Below, one piece after another: positions 18,312 to 26,410 of a DNA stretch of 64,000 nt; the first letter of the stretch is position 1, and every line of letters starts with the position of its first letter. The position numbers and the translations under genes were made by a program. The notes below the pieces were generated by a model that ran no database searches, was not told where the DNA came from, and was given only the letters and a program-made list of their open reading frames with translations. The stretch lies in NCBI GenBank assembly GCA_022842205.1, contig JALHQA010000002.1:248001-312000 (forward strand), read 5' to 3'. The stretch is from Hyphomicrobiales bacterium (GTDB lineage Bacteria; Pseudomonadota; Alphaproteobacteria; Rhizobiales; Methylopilaceae).

Positions 18312-19073
18312 CTATCTGAAATGCTGGGCCAGCGCTTCCGCGCCGCGGGCTAGAATGCCGGAGTCCGCGCCGACGGCCGTGTAGATGCACCCTGAATCAA
18401 TGTAGCGGCGCGCAAGATTTTTGTCCCCTGTAAGGATGCCGGCGCGGCTTCCCGACTTCGCAATCCGGCCAATCAGGCCCTCGATAAGCGTTACGACCTT
18501 CTCGTTTCCCTGATCGCCAAGAAATCCGATCGCGGCCGAAAGATCGCCCGGACCGACGAACACGCCGTCCACGCCGGGCACGGCGGCGATCGCTTCGAGA
18601 TTTTTGACCCCGAGTTCGGACTCGATCTGCACAAGAACGCAGATCTCTTCGTGAGCACGGCTGTAATAATCCTTGACCCGCCCATAGCGCGATGCGCGCG
18701 AAGCCGCAGCGAACCCGCGCGTCCCGTGAGGCGGATAGCGCGTGTACGATACGGCGGCCGCCGCCTGTTCCGGCGTTTCTACCATCGGGATGAGGAATGA
18801 CTGGACGCCGGCATCCAGGAAACGCTTCACCAGCACCTGATCATTTTCCGCCGGCCGCACGACCGGATGCGTACGATGTTCCATGCAGGCGTGAAGTTGA
18901 TGCACGACCATAGGCAGTTCGTTGGGAGAGTGCTCGGTGTCGATCAGCATCCAGTCGAAACCGGAGCCTGCGAGAATCTCGACAGTGATATGACTGGCGA
19001 GGCTGCTCCAGATACCTATCTGCTGCTCGCCGGCATAGATGCTGCGCTTGAAATGGTTCACCGGTAATTCCAC
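18312..19073 (-). CDS. HpcH/HpaI-family class II aldolase
   Basis: A 253-residue metal-dependent pyruvate aldolase of the 2-keto-3-deoxy acid type, cleaving or forming C-C bonds with pyruvate. Motifs are GFDWMLIDTEHSPNE (residues 38-52), VVRPAEND with the active-site arginine, FLIPMVETPEQA, YPPHGTRGFA, VQIESELGVKNLEAI and GVDGVFVGPGDLSAAIG. The metal-ligand E and D are present. It is last in an operon with an IlvD/Edd dehydratase and a TctABC transporter, so the likely route is sugar acid to 2-keto-3-deoxy acid to pyruvate plus an aldehyde. The exact substrate is not known. Confidence 0.9.
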   Translation of the reverse strand: MELPVNHFKRSIYAGEQQIGIWSSLASHITVEILAGSGFDWMLIDTEHSPNELPMVVHQLHACMEHRTHPVVRPAENDQVLVKRFLDAGVQSFLIPMVETPEQAAAAVSYTRYPPHGTRGFAAASRASRYGRVKDYYSRAHEEICVLVQIESELGVKNLEAIAAVPGVDGVFVGPGDLSAAIGFLGDQGNEKVVTLIEGLIGRIAKSGSRAGILTGDKNLARRYIDSGCIYTAVGADSGILARGAEALAQHFR

Positions 19074-19085
19074 TGCCCGCTCCGC

Positions 19086-20825
19086 TCAAAAAATGTCGGG
19101 CTCGCCGACTGGCGCGCCGAATGTGGTTTCAAGGAAATCGAAGTCGCAGCCTTCATGAGCCTGCTTGATGTGTTGCGAGAACATCCAGCCATAGCCGCGT
19201 TCGAACCGCGCAGGCGGCAACGCAAGCGCGGCAGCACGGCTCGCGAGCTCGGCATCGTCGACCAGCATGTTGATGGAACCGCCTTCAACATCGACGGCGA
19301 TTAGATCACCCGTCCGCAGCAGCCGCAGCGGACCGCCGACATGGCTCTCCGGCGAGACATGAAGTATGCACGCGCCATAGCTTGTTCCGCTCATGCGACT
19401 ATCGCTGATGCGCAGCATGTCGCGCACTCCGGCCTTTACCAATTTTTTCGGGATCGGCAGCATGCCCCATTCCGGCATGCCAGGGCCGCCGAGCGGACCA
19501 GCGTTGCGGAGCACGAGGATATCGTCGGCTGTAACATCGAGATCGTCGCGATCGATCTGATCCTTCATCGACGGATAATTGTCGAACACAAGCGCGCGGC
19601 CGGTATGCTTCCGGAGATGCGGCGCGCAGGCGCTCGGCTTCATCACGCAGCCATCCGGCGCAAGGTTGCCGCGCAGCACCGCGAGCGCGCCGTAAGGGTA
19701 GATCGGGTTATCGAGCGGACGGATGACATCGTCGTTGAAGACTTCTGCCGTCGCGATGTTATCGCCAAGCGTGCGGCCGTTGACGGTCAATGCATCGAGA
19801 TCGAGATGCGGCGCGAGTGTCTTCTGAAGCGCGCGGAGACCGCCGGCGAAGTAAAAATCTTCCATCAGATATTCGTTGCCGCTCGGGCGCACATTCGCGA
19901 TCACCGGAATACGGCGCGCCGCTTCGGCAAAATCGTCTAGCGTGATCGCATGTCCGGCTCGCCGTGCCTGGGCGATGAGGTGGATGACGGCATTCGTGGA
20001 ACATCCCATCGCCATGGCCACGATGATTGCATTCTGGAATGCTGCGCGGGTCTGCACACGCGAGGGCACCAGATCATCCCAGACCATCTCGACCGCGCGC
20101 CGCCCTGTCTCCGCGGACATGCGAATATGCTCGGCATCCGCGGCCGGTATGGACGATGCGCCGGGCAGCGTCATACCGATGGTTTCGGCGATGGCGGTCA
20201 TCGTGCTTGCGGTTCCCATGGTCATGCAGTGGCCATGGCTGCGGGCTATGCCGCCTTCGATCTCGAGCCAGTCCTGATCAGTGATGTTGCCGGCGCGGCG
20301 TTCATCCCAGAACTTCCATCCATCGGATCCGGATCCGAGCGTCTTGCCGCGCCAGTTGCCGGGCAGCATGGGTCCAGCCGGCAGGAAAATCGCGGGAAGC
20401 CCAGCGCTGGTTGCGCCGAGAAGAAGGCCTGGGGTGGTCTTGTCACAGCCCCCCATAAGAACGGCGCCGTCCACCGGATAGGAGCGGAGCTGTTCCTCCG
20501 TCTCCATGGCCAGCATGTTGCGGTAGAGCATGCTGGTCGGTTTTATGAAGTTTTCCGACAGCGACAGTGCGGGCAGCTCGATCGGCATGCCGCCCGCCTG
20601 GAGAACGCCGCGCTTGACGTCCTCGACCCGCTGGCGGAAGTGCGCATGGCACGGATTTATGTCGGACCAAGTATTGACAATCGCGATCAAGGGCTTGCCG
20701 GCCCAGTCCCCCGGACCATAGCCCATCTGCATGAAACGCGACCGGTGGCCGAAGGAACGCAGATCGTCGTCTGCAAACCAGCGCGCGCTGCGCAGCGTCT
20801 CCGGTGTCTTGCGGGGAGCCTTCAT
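19086..20825 (-). CDS. IlvD/Edd-family sugar-acid dehydratase
   Basis: A 579-residue Fe-S dehydratase closest in layout to L-arabinonate/pentonate dehydratases rather than IlvD itself. Iron-sulphur cysteines are visible in MGGCDKTTPG and HGHCMTMGTASTM; other signatures are NTWSDINPCHAHFR, GCSTNAVIHLIAQAR, and GPLGGPGMPEW toward the C-terminus. The frame is open far upstream into the transporter gene, but the ATG at 20825 overlaps the tctA stop (ATGA) and gives the normal family length. It presumably forms the 2-keto-3-deoxy acid cleaved by the adjacent aldolase. Confidence 0.9.
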   Translation of the reverse strand: MKAPRKTPETLRSARWFADDDLRSFGHRSRFMQMGYGPGDWAGKPLIAIVNTWSDINPCHAHFRQRVEDVKRGVLQAGGMPIELPALSLSENFIKPTSMLYRNMLAMETEEQLRSYPVDGAVLMGGCDKTTPGLLLGATSAGLPAIFLPAGPMLPGNWRGKTLGSGSDGWKFWDERRAGNITDQDWLEIEGGIARSHGHCMTMGTASTMTAIAETIGMTLPGASSIPAADAEHIRMSAETGRRAVEMVWDDLVPSRVQTRAAFQNAIIVAMAMGCSTNAVIHLIAQARRAGHAITLDDFAEAARRIPVIANVRPSGNEYLMEDFYFAGGLRALQKTLAPHLDLDALTVNGRTLGDNIATAEVFNDDVIRPLDNPIYPYGALAVLRGNLAPDGCVMKPSACAPHLRKHTGRALVFDNYPSMKDQIDRDDLDVTADDILVLRNAGPLGGPGMPEWGMLPIPKKLVKAGVRDMLRISDSRMSGTSYGACILHVSPESHVGGPLRLLRTGDLIAVDVEGGSINMLVDDAELASRAAALALPPARFERGYGWMFSQHIKQAHEGCDFDFLETTFGAPVGEPDIF

Positions 20826-22330
20826 GCCACGTCTTCCTCGAAGGCGACATCCCGCTTGCGCCGCAACGAGGGCGCCAGCACAAGTACGAGGAGTGAAATG
20901 CTGAACACCAGCATGACGGCGCTTGCGGGCCGGTTGACAAATGTCATTGGGTCGCCGCCCGAGATCAGCAATGCACGGCGCAGATACTCTTCCATCATCG
21001 GGCCAAGGATGAAGGCCAGCATCATCGGCGCTGGCTCGATCGAGAGTTTGCGCGAGATGTAGCCAAACGCGCCAAACGCGATGAGCAGCCACAGATCGAA
21101 GGTTGAATTGTTGAGGCTGAAGACGCCGATGGCGCAGAACGCCAGAATCGCCGGGTAGAGAAAATGGTACGGCACGGAAATCATGCGGACCCAAAGACCG
21201 ATCAGCGGCAGGTTCAGCACGAGCAGGAACAGATTGCCGATCCACATCGACGCGATGATGCCCCAGAAGAGCTGGGGCTGCTGCGTCATGACGAGAGGAC
21301 CGGGCTGAATGCCCTGGATCATCAGCGCACCGATCATCATCGCCATGACCGGGTTTGAAGGAATGCCGAGCGTAAGCATCGGTATGAAGGACGTTTGCGC
21401 CCCGGCATTGTTCGCGGCCTCCGGGGCCGCGACGCCTTCAATGGCGCCCTTTCCGAATTCGGCCGCGTTGGGCGACATCTTCTTCTCGAGCGAGTAAGCG
21501 CCGAAAGATGCGAGCATTGCGCCGCCGCCGGGAAGAATGCCAAGCGCGGAGCCGAGCAGCGTGCCGCGGAAGATAGGTGGAAGGATGCGTTTGAAGTCCT
21601 CGCGCGAGAGCATCAGCCCGTGCACCTTCTTGACGTCGGTGGCGCGTGTGCGTTCGACTTCGAGATTGCTGATGATCTCGCCAATGCCGAACACGCCCAT
21701 CGCAACGACGACGAAGGCGATTCCGTCCATCAGCCCGAGGAAGCCGAACGTGTAGCGGAAAACGCCGGAGTTGACGTCGGCCCCGACGAGACCGAGAAGC
21801 AATCCGAGCAGGATCGCGCCTCCGGCATGCAGCAACGATCCGCTTGCGAGCACGATCGATGCCACGAGGCCGAGTATCATCAGCGAAAAATATTCGGTCG
21901 GGCCAAATCCGATGGCGAGATTGGCCAACGGCGGTGCGAAAAGCGCCAGGAGAAATGTCGCGATCGTGCCGGCGATGAAGGATCCGACCGCGGCCGTCGC
22001 CAGCGCCTTTCCGGCACGGCCCTGCCGCGCCATCTGGTAGCCGTCTATCGCCGTAACGACGGACGAGCTTTCTCCCGGAAGATTGACGAGAATGGATGTT
22101 GTCGATCCGCCATACTGCGCACCGTAGAAAATGCCGGCGAGCATGATGAGCGCCGACACCGGATCGAGGCCGAACGTGATCGGCAAAAGAACAGCAATTG
22201 TAGCTGTCGGGCCAAGGCCGGGCAGAACGCCGATGGCCGTGCCAAGAACGACGCCGACGAAACAATAAAGAAGGTTTGGGCCCGTCAGTACGGTTTCGAA
22301 CCCGAGAATGATACCGAGAAGCGAATCCAT
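20822..22330 (-). CDS. tctA: Tripartite tricarboxylate transporter, large permease TctA
   Basis: The large membrane subunit of a TTT-family secondary transporter, 502 residues with about eleven to twelve transmembrane segments. Signatures: GTAIGVLPGLGPTATIAVLL, FYGAQYGGSTTSILVNLPGE, and the second-half GSALGILPGGGAMLASFGAY with AAEFGKGAIEGVAAPEAANNAGAQ. The start at 22330 (MDSLLGIILGFE) is chosen because it lies four bases after the tctB stop; an upstream extension in frame overlaps tctB. Its stop overlaps the dehydratase start, indicating coupled translation. Confidence 0.94.
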   Translation of the reverse strand: MDSLLGIILGFETVLTGPNLLYCFVGVVLGTAIGVLPGLGPTATIAVLLPITFGLDPVSALIMLAGIFYGAQYGGSTTSILVNLPGESSSVVTAIDGYQMARQGRAGKALATAAVGSFIAGTIATFLLALFAPPLANLAIGFGPTEYFSLMILGLVASIVLASGSLLHAGGAILLGLLLGLVGADVNSGVFRYTFGFLGLMDGIAFVVVAMGVFGIGEIISNLEVERTRATDVKKVHGLMLSREDFKRILPPIFRGTLLGSALGILPGGGAMLASFGAYSLEKKMSPNAAEFGKGAIEGVAAPEAANNAGAQTSFIPMLTLGIPSNPVMAMMIGALMIQGIQPGPLVMTQQPQLFWGIIASMWIGNLFLLVLNLPLIGLWVRMISVPYHFLYPAILAFCAIGVFSLNNSTFDLWLLIAFGAFGYISRKLSIEPAPMMLAFILGPMMEEYLRRALLISGGDPMTFVNRPASAVMLVFSISLLVLVLAPSLRRKRDVAFEEDVA

Positions 22331-22334
22331 GAGC

Positions 22335-22799
22335 TCAGCCGCCGAACCACGTGCCCAGAAGCGGCATAGGTACGTGCAGCCAATGCACGAAAACCAGCGC
22401 ACAGAGCGCAACGAACGCGACGAGACAAAGCGCGGCTTTGATGTCGGGGCGGAAGTGACAGCTCGCTGCGGCGCCGATGAGCATCAGCGCAGTCAGGGCA
22501 ATGGGGAGGCCAAGCGGTTCGACAGTGAGCGCGAAAACAGCGATAGAGCCGAGAATGAAGAGCGCGGGCTTCCAAGCCAATTGCGTGACCGAATCTCCTG
22601 GCGCAAGGAACGCGCGCACTACCGAGGCAACACCGAAACAGGCCAGCAGCGCCGACAATGCCATCGGGAAGTAGCCTGGGCCCATCGCCGCCGCCGTTCC
22701 CAGACGGTAGCCGGACCCGATGTACAGGCCGATCACGGCAAAGGCGAGATAGAGCAGGCCCGCCCACAAGTCCCGCGTATTTTGAATGGATAGATTCAT
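22335..22799 (-). CDS. tctB: Tripartite tricarboxylate transporter, small permease TctB
   Basis: A 154-residue protein with four hydrophobic segments (about residues 12-30, 43-62, 77-107, 118-142) and the conserved GTAAAMGPGYFP motif near residue 34, typical of TctB. It forms the membrane part of the transporter together with TctA, which starts four bases downstream. The order is tctC-tctB-tctA on the minus strand. Confidence 0.9.
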   Translation of the reverse strand: MNLSIQNTRDLWAGLLYLAFAVIGLYIGSGYRLGTAAAMGPGYFPMALSALLACFGVASVVRAFLAPGDSVTQLAWKPALFILGSIAVFALTVEPLGLPIALTALMLIGAAASCHFRPDIKAALCLVAFVALCALVFVHWLHVPMPLLGTWFGG

Positions 22800-22852
22800 G
22801 GTCGAACTCTGAGCTGCGGCGGCACGGTGTCACCGTGCCGCCAGCGCTGCGG

Positions 22853-23821
22853 TCAATTGGCCGTGATGTTGCCGTCCTTGACGACCTGACGCCAGCGCGC
22901 CTCTTCCTCGGCCTGGAACTTCGCAAACTCCTCCGGCGTGTTCGCGACCACCTCGAAGCCCATTTCCTCGAAACGCGCGGACACTTGCGCATCCTTTGCG
23001 CCACTGGCGAGGCCTTCCGCGAGCTTTGCCTTTACGTCGGCGGGAAGACCCTTCGGTGCCCCGGCGGCCTGCCAGGAATATACCGTCACGCCATCGACAC
23101 CCGCTTCCTTAAGGGTCGGCGTATCCGGGAATACCGGATTCCGCTCGTCTGCCGTTACAGCGAGCACCTTCAGCTTGCCCGCCTTGATGTGGCCGGTAAC
23201 CGCGCCGAGATTCTGGAATGACACATTGGCGTGGCCGCCGATGAGGTCGGCAATGGCCGGGCCACCGCCCTTGTAGGGAACATGCACACCGCTCGTTCCG
23301 GTCTTCTGCCAGAACAGCGCCGCTGTCAGATGGTCGGACGACCCGTTGCCGGAGGAGGCAAAGGTCACCTTGTTAGGGTTCTTCTTCAGATAATCGACCA
23401 GCTCCTGAACCGTGTTCGCTGGAAATTCCGGGTTGGCCACGAGCACGTTCGGGGTTCGCACAAACACCGTGAGCAGATCGAGGTCCTTCGACGGGCTGTA
23501 GGGCAAGTCAGGAAAAAGCGCGGCATTGATCGCGAATACACCGATCGAGCCGACGAGGAGCGTGTAGCCATCCGGCGCGGCTTCCTTGACGATCGCGGCA
23601 CCGGTGGAGCCGTTCGCACCCGGGCGGTTTTCGACGACGACCGGCTGGCCAAGCGCTTCCTGAAGTTTCGGCGCAACGGAACGCGCCGTGGTGTCGGATG
23701 CGCCCCCGGGCGGAAATGGCACGATGATGGTGATTGGTTTTTCGGGGAAGCCGGCAGCAAAGGTTGGCGCGGCCACGAGCGCTGACAGGACAGCCAGCGA
23801 GGCAAGTTTAAAGCGGTTCAT
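22853..23821 (-). CDS. tctC: Tripartite tricarboxylate transporter, periplasmic binding protein (TctC/Bug)
   Basis: High-affinity periplasmic solute receptor of the Bug family, 322 residues. A signal peptide (MNRFKLASLAVLSALVAAPT, cleavage near TFAAG) precedes FPEKPITIIVPFPPGGASDT, the ligand-loop signature, then NRPGANGSTGAAIV and the central YKGGGPAIADLIGGHA. The ATG at 23821 has a GGAGGAAA site directly upstream and is preferred over one four codons earlier. It is first in the transporter operon and divergent from the GntR regulator. The ligand is probably a carboxylate or sugar acid, inferred from the neighbouring enzymes. Confidence 0.93.
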   Translation of the reverse strand: MNRFKLASLAVLSALVAAPTFAAGFPEKPITIIVPFPPGGASDTTARSVAPKLQEALGQPVVVENRPGANGSTGAAIVKEAAPDGYTLLVGSIGVFAINAALFPDLPYSPSKDLDLLTVFVRTPNVLVANPEFPANTVQELVDYLKKNPNKVTFASSGNGSSDHLTAALFWQKTGTSGVHVPYKGGGPAIADLIGGHANVSFQNLGAVTGHIKAGKLKVLAVTADERNPVFPDTPTLKEAGVDGVTVYSWQAAGAPKGLPADVKAKLAEGLASGAKDAQVSARFEEMGFEVVANTPEEFAKFQAEEEARWRQVVKDGNITAN

Positions 23822-23904
23822 GTTTCCTCCCACGGAATGATTTTCGCCGGGTGGACCGCAGACCGCGCCCGGCTGACTGTTTGACAGTCCTCGCCACTAA
23901 AGCG

Positions 23905-23916
23905 CTAATGCATTAG
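23905..23916. promoter_or_regulatory. Palindromic operator in the tctC/gntR divergent region
   Basis: CTAATGCATTAG is a perfect 12-base palindrome, flanked by further half-sites (CACTAA before, TTAGTGG overlapping its end). It lies in the 131 bases between the divergent tctC and GntR genes. FadR-type GntR proteins bind short dyads of this size, so it is the likely operator for the whole catabolic block. Confidence 0.65.
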
Positions 23917-23952
23917 TGGAGTCAATCGCGATTATCCGCTATAGGACAGTCG

Positions 23953-24660
23953 ATGAATCTTCCGGCCCCCTCTTCCACGACCCAACCGGTACGTGATCGT
24001 TCGCGGCACGCCGCTCCGCAGGTGTTCGACTATCTGCGCGAGCAGATCATCAGCTTGGCCATGCCGCCAGGAACACTGATTTCCAGACAGTCCCTTCAGG
24101 ATCTTTTTGGCTTCAGCTCCACGCCCGTGCGGGACGCGCTGATGCGGTTGCAGGAGGAATCGCTTGTCGAGATTTTTCCGCAGCATGCGACAGTTGTAAG
24201 CCCGATCGATCTGCGGCTGGCGCGGCAGGCACAATTTCTCCGCCGCTCGCTGGAGCAGGAGTGTGTCCGTACGATAGCCGCAAACCCGGACCGATCAGTC
24301 GCGGTCGTGCAGCTTGAAGCAATGATCGAGCGCAAGCGGCGTATACTGACGTTGGACGATCTTGAAGCCTTCAACCAGGCCGACCAGGATTTTCATAGAA
24401 TCCTTTTCGATGCGTCAGGCGTTCCCGATTTGTGGGTTTTCGTGCGCCGACAGAGCGGACACATTGATCGGATTCGCCGCCTTCACCTCCCTGTTCCCGG
24501 AAAGGCGGCACAAATCATAGCCGATCACGCCGCCATCGTTGCGGGCATCGAATCTGGCATTCCTGAGCAAGCAGAAGCTGCGCTACGCAACCATTTATCC
24601 CGGTCCTTGGCCTTCACTGACGATTTGCGCGCCCGGTGGCCGGACTACTTTCGGGATTAG
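23953..24660 (+). CDS. GntR-family transcriptional regulator (FadR/FCD subfamily)
   Basis: A 235-residue regulator with an N-terminal winged helix at about residues 20-85 (QVFDYLREQIISLAMPPGT, then FGFSSTPVRDALMRLQEESL) and a C-terminal all-helical FCD ligand domain. The FCD metal-site pattern is visible as DFHRILF, DH in IADHAAIV, and NHLSRS near the end. It is divergent from tctC and very likely represses the transporter and catabolic genes until a pathway sugar acid binds. It is the last gene of block 1; the R2 repeat follows 20 bases after its stop. Confidence 0.92.
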   Translation: MNLPAPSSTTQPVRDRSRHAAPQVFDYLREQIISLAMPPGTLISRQSLQDLFGFSSTPVRDALMRLQEESLVEIFPQHATVVSPIDLRLARQAQFLRRSLEQECVRTIAANPDRSVAVVQLEAMIERKRRILTLDDLEAFNQADQDFHRILFDASGVPDLWVFVRRQSGHIDRIRRLHLPVPGKAAQIIADHAAIVAGIESGIPEQAEAALRNHLSRSLAFTDDLRARWPDYFRD

Positions 24661-24680
24661 GCGAGCCGGTGAAAAGTATT

Positions 24681-24739
24681 CTGGCAATAATTTACGCGAA
24701 ATTCCCTCGACATTTCGGAGGCTTAGGAATCACGAGTGC
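24681..24739. repeat. R2 repeat, copy b (right end of gene block 1)
   Basis: A 59-base sequence from CTGGCAATAA to CACGAGTGC that aligns without gaps to 27420-27478 with about 51 of 59 positions equal. It contains a small hairpin (CCTC...GAGG). It lies between the GntR stop and the tRNA-like fragment at 24747. Confidence 0.82.
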
Positions 24740-24746
24740 AAGTCGA

Positions 24747-24766
24747 GTTCGAATGACCCCCAGCCG
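24747..24766 (+). pseudogene. Degenerate tRNA 3' end (T-loop to acceptor)
   Basis: GTTCGAAT followed by CCCCAGCC reproduces the T-loop and 3' end of the intact tRNA-Gln at 17979-18001, with the T-stem changed and several bases lost. It directly precedes R1 copy 2, just as the real tRNA precedes R1 copy 1. This is what a tRNA-targeted integration leaves at the far end of an insert. Confidence 0.65.
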
Positions 24767-24986
24767 CACCCAAGTTATTGATATATAAGCATTTTCAAAA
24801 CTTCAAATGCACTTACCATAATCCTCGGTAAGTACGTGGGAACTGGCACCCTCGCCTGTCTCTGGCCGCCAGGTCTTGGGCCGATTCCTGGCACTTTCGG
24901 GTCGCACCCCGTCGAAATTCTCTAGGCCCCGAAATCCATTTCGTTTGTGCCCGTTTTCGATGCGAAACGATGCATTCTGATGGTCG
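24767..24986. repeat. R1 repeat, copy 2
   Basis: Direct repeat of 18003-18221. The first part is diverged but shares the AAGTTATTGATATATAAGC stretch and the inverted repeat (GCACTTACC 24809-24817, GGTAAGTAC 24827-24835). Positions 24844-24986 are identical to 18079-18221. The remaining bases up to 25150 are unique and presumably carry the promoter of the next operon; no other feature is seen in this 490-base gene-free stretch apart from the R2 copy and the tRNA fragment. Confidence 0.85.
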
Positions 24987-25150
24987 GCCGCCCCGCAAGC
25001 TGGCTCGTTTCACTGGCTCACCCTCCGCCACAGCCCCAAACAGAGGTGTGCTTCACGGGACCGTGACAGACACCACGGGATTTAAGTCACAATCCCGGCC
25101 CTATTTCCCGCTTTAACTTTGCTGAATTCTCCTTTGCTGGCGGGCTTTAA

Positions 25151-26410
25151 ATGGCAAAACTGTTACGCGAGGGCGTGACGGCTCTCGATCTGACGATGCG
25201 GCTGACTCTGGGTATCCTGGCGCTCGCATCGGGTGTTTACACCTATCTCGGCGTCCGGGAGCTTCTCGACGGCTCGGCCGTGATGGTTTCGTTTGCGGCC
25301 ATCATCTACTCAACTGCTGTTTCGGTCGCGATCTACGCCTTCTGGTCGTTCCTGATGCGATTTCTGCCGCAGATGCGGGAAGCCACGAGCCGCGTCTGGC
25401 TAGCGGGGGCGATGGTGCTCGGCTCGCTGATGATCGTCGCCATGTCGTCATGGCTCAATGCCGCTGCCCTGGCAGGCGCCGCCGCAATCGAGCAGCACCT
25501 CGCGACGACAGTCCAGGCATACACACGCGACCTCGATCAGGCGCATCAACGCGCGCTCGGCGCCCAGAGTTTGCTGCCCGACATTCAGCTCGCCAGTTCG
25601 CGCTTCGCACGACTGGCCGACGCCGAACGTCAGGGCGCACTTACAGGGACGGGTGGCTCGGGCACTGTGGTGCAGCTTTTGACCCAGATGTCGACGCAAC
25701 TCGACGAGCTCGGCCGCGAGGTCTCCGGCAGCGCCGAACCTGTAAAGACCCTTTATGCCGAAGGCAGCGCGCATATCGCCAAAATGCGCGAGCTTGTCTC
25801 GGCCCAGGGCGACATCAAGGCGCGAAGCGATGCATTCGGAGCGGAAGCAATGAAGCTCATTGGCGCCATTGCTTCGCTCGAACAGGCATCGATGGCGCCG
25901 GCCGTGAAACGCGCAGCGGATGATTTGGCCAAGACCTTTATCGCGCCGGCAGCTGATGGCGGGACCGCAGAACTCGTGGTGCGGCAGAATCGCGTCGTCG
26001 GAAACGTCGAGAAGGCTGTTGCAGCGCAAGCCAGCGCCCTCTCCCGCGCGGCAGCCGACATTGTTGGCGGAGGACCGGTGGAGCCGGCACGCTTCCAGCC
26101 GCTTTCAACCGCCGAGGCCGTGTTGCGGTATGCGGGCGATTTCCTGCCGAGCTGGGCGGGCGCGATTTCGATCGATCTTTTGCCTGCGGTCCTGGTGCTG
26201 ATCCTCTGTGTGGTCCACGCCGCCATTCGCAAGGATGAAGATCCGACGGAAGGTGAAACGATGACGGCCGCCCAGCTCATCACAGCCATCCGTCTCTTGC
26301 GCGAGGTCGAGGACGAGAGGCTTGTTCCGTCGGGTACAGCAGCGGCGATTGCCGCTGCTGACGACGGCGTCGTTACCGCTATCACCACGCGGAGCGGCAA
26401 AAAGGAATGA
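25151..26410 (+). CDS. Membrane protein with large helical extracytoplasmic domain, function unknown
   Basis: A 419-residue protein I do not recognise. Three hydrophobic segments lie at about residues 16-34, 44-68 and 82-102. A long helix-rich, alanine-rich domain (about 110-335) with coiled-coil character follows (EQHLATTVQAYTRDLDQAHQ, QMSTQLDELGREVSG), then a fourth membrane segment around 338-362 (LLPAVLVLILCVVHAAI) and a cytoplasmic tail. Its stop overlaps the ATG of the ClpP-like protease by four bases, so the two are almost certainly one functional unit. It is the first gene of block 2 in the tRNA-Gln region. Scaffold, substrate adaptor or sensor for the protease are possible roles, all inferred. 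Confidence 0.8.
   Translation: MAKLLREGVTALDLTMRLTLGILALASGVYTYLGVRELLDGSAVMVSFAAIIYSTAVSVAIYAFWSFLMRFLPQMREATSRVWLAGAMVLGSLMIVAMSSWLNAAALAGAAAIEQHLATTVQAYTRDLDQAHQRALGAQSLLPDIQLASSRFARLADAERQGALTGTGGSGTVVQLLTQMSTQLDELGREVSGSAEPVKTLYAEGSAHIAKMRELVSAQGDIKARSDAFGAEAMKLIGAIASLEQASMAPAVKRAADDLAKTFIAPAADGGTAELVVRQNRVVGNVEKAVAAQASALSRAAADIVGGGPVEPARFQPLSTAEAVLRYAGDFLPSWAGAISIDLLPAVLVLILCVVHAAIRKDEDPTEGETMTAAQLITAIRLLREVEDERLVPSGTAAAIAAADDGVVTAITTRSGKKE

Noticed and set aside
19086-21245. 719-codon version of the dehydratase
   Set aside because: The extra N-terminal part overlaps tctA in another frame and is unlike the family; the ATG at 20825 is coupled to tctA and gives the normal length.
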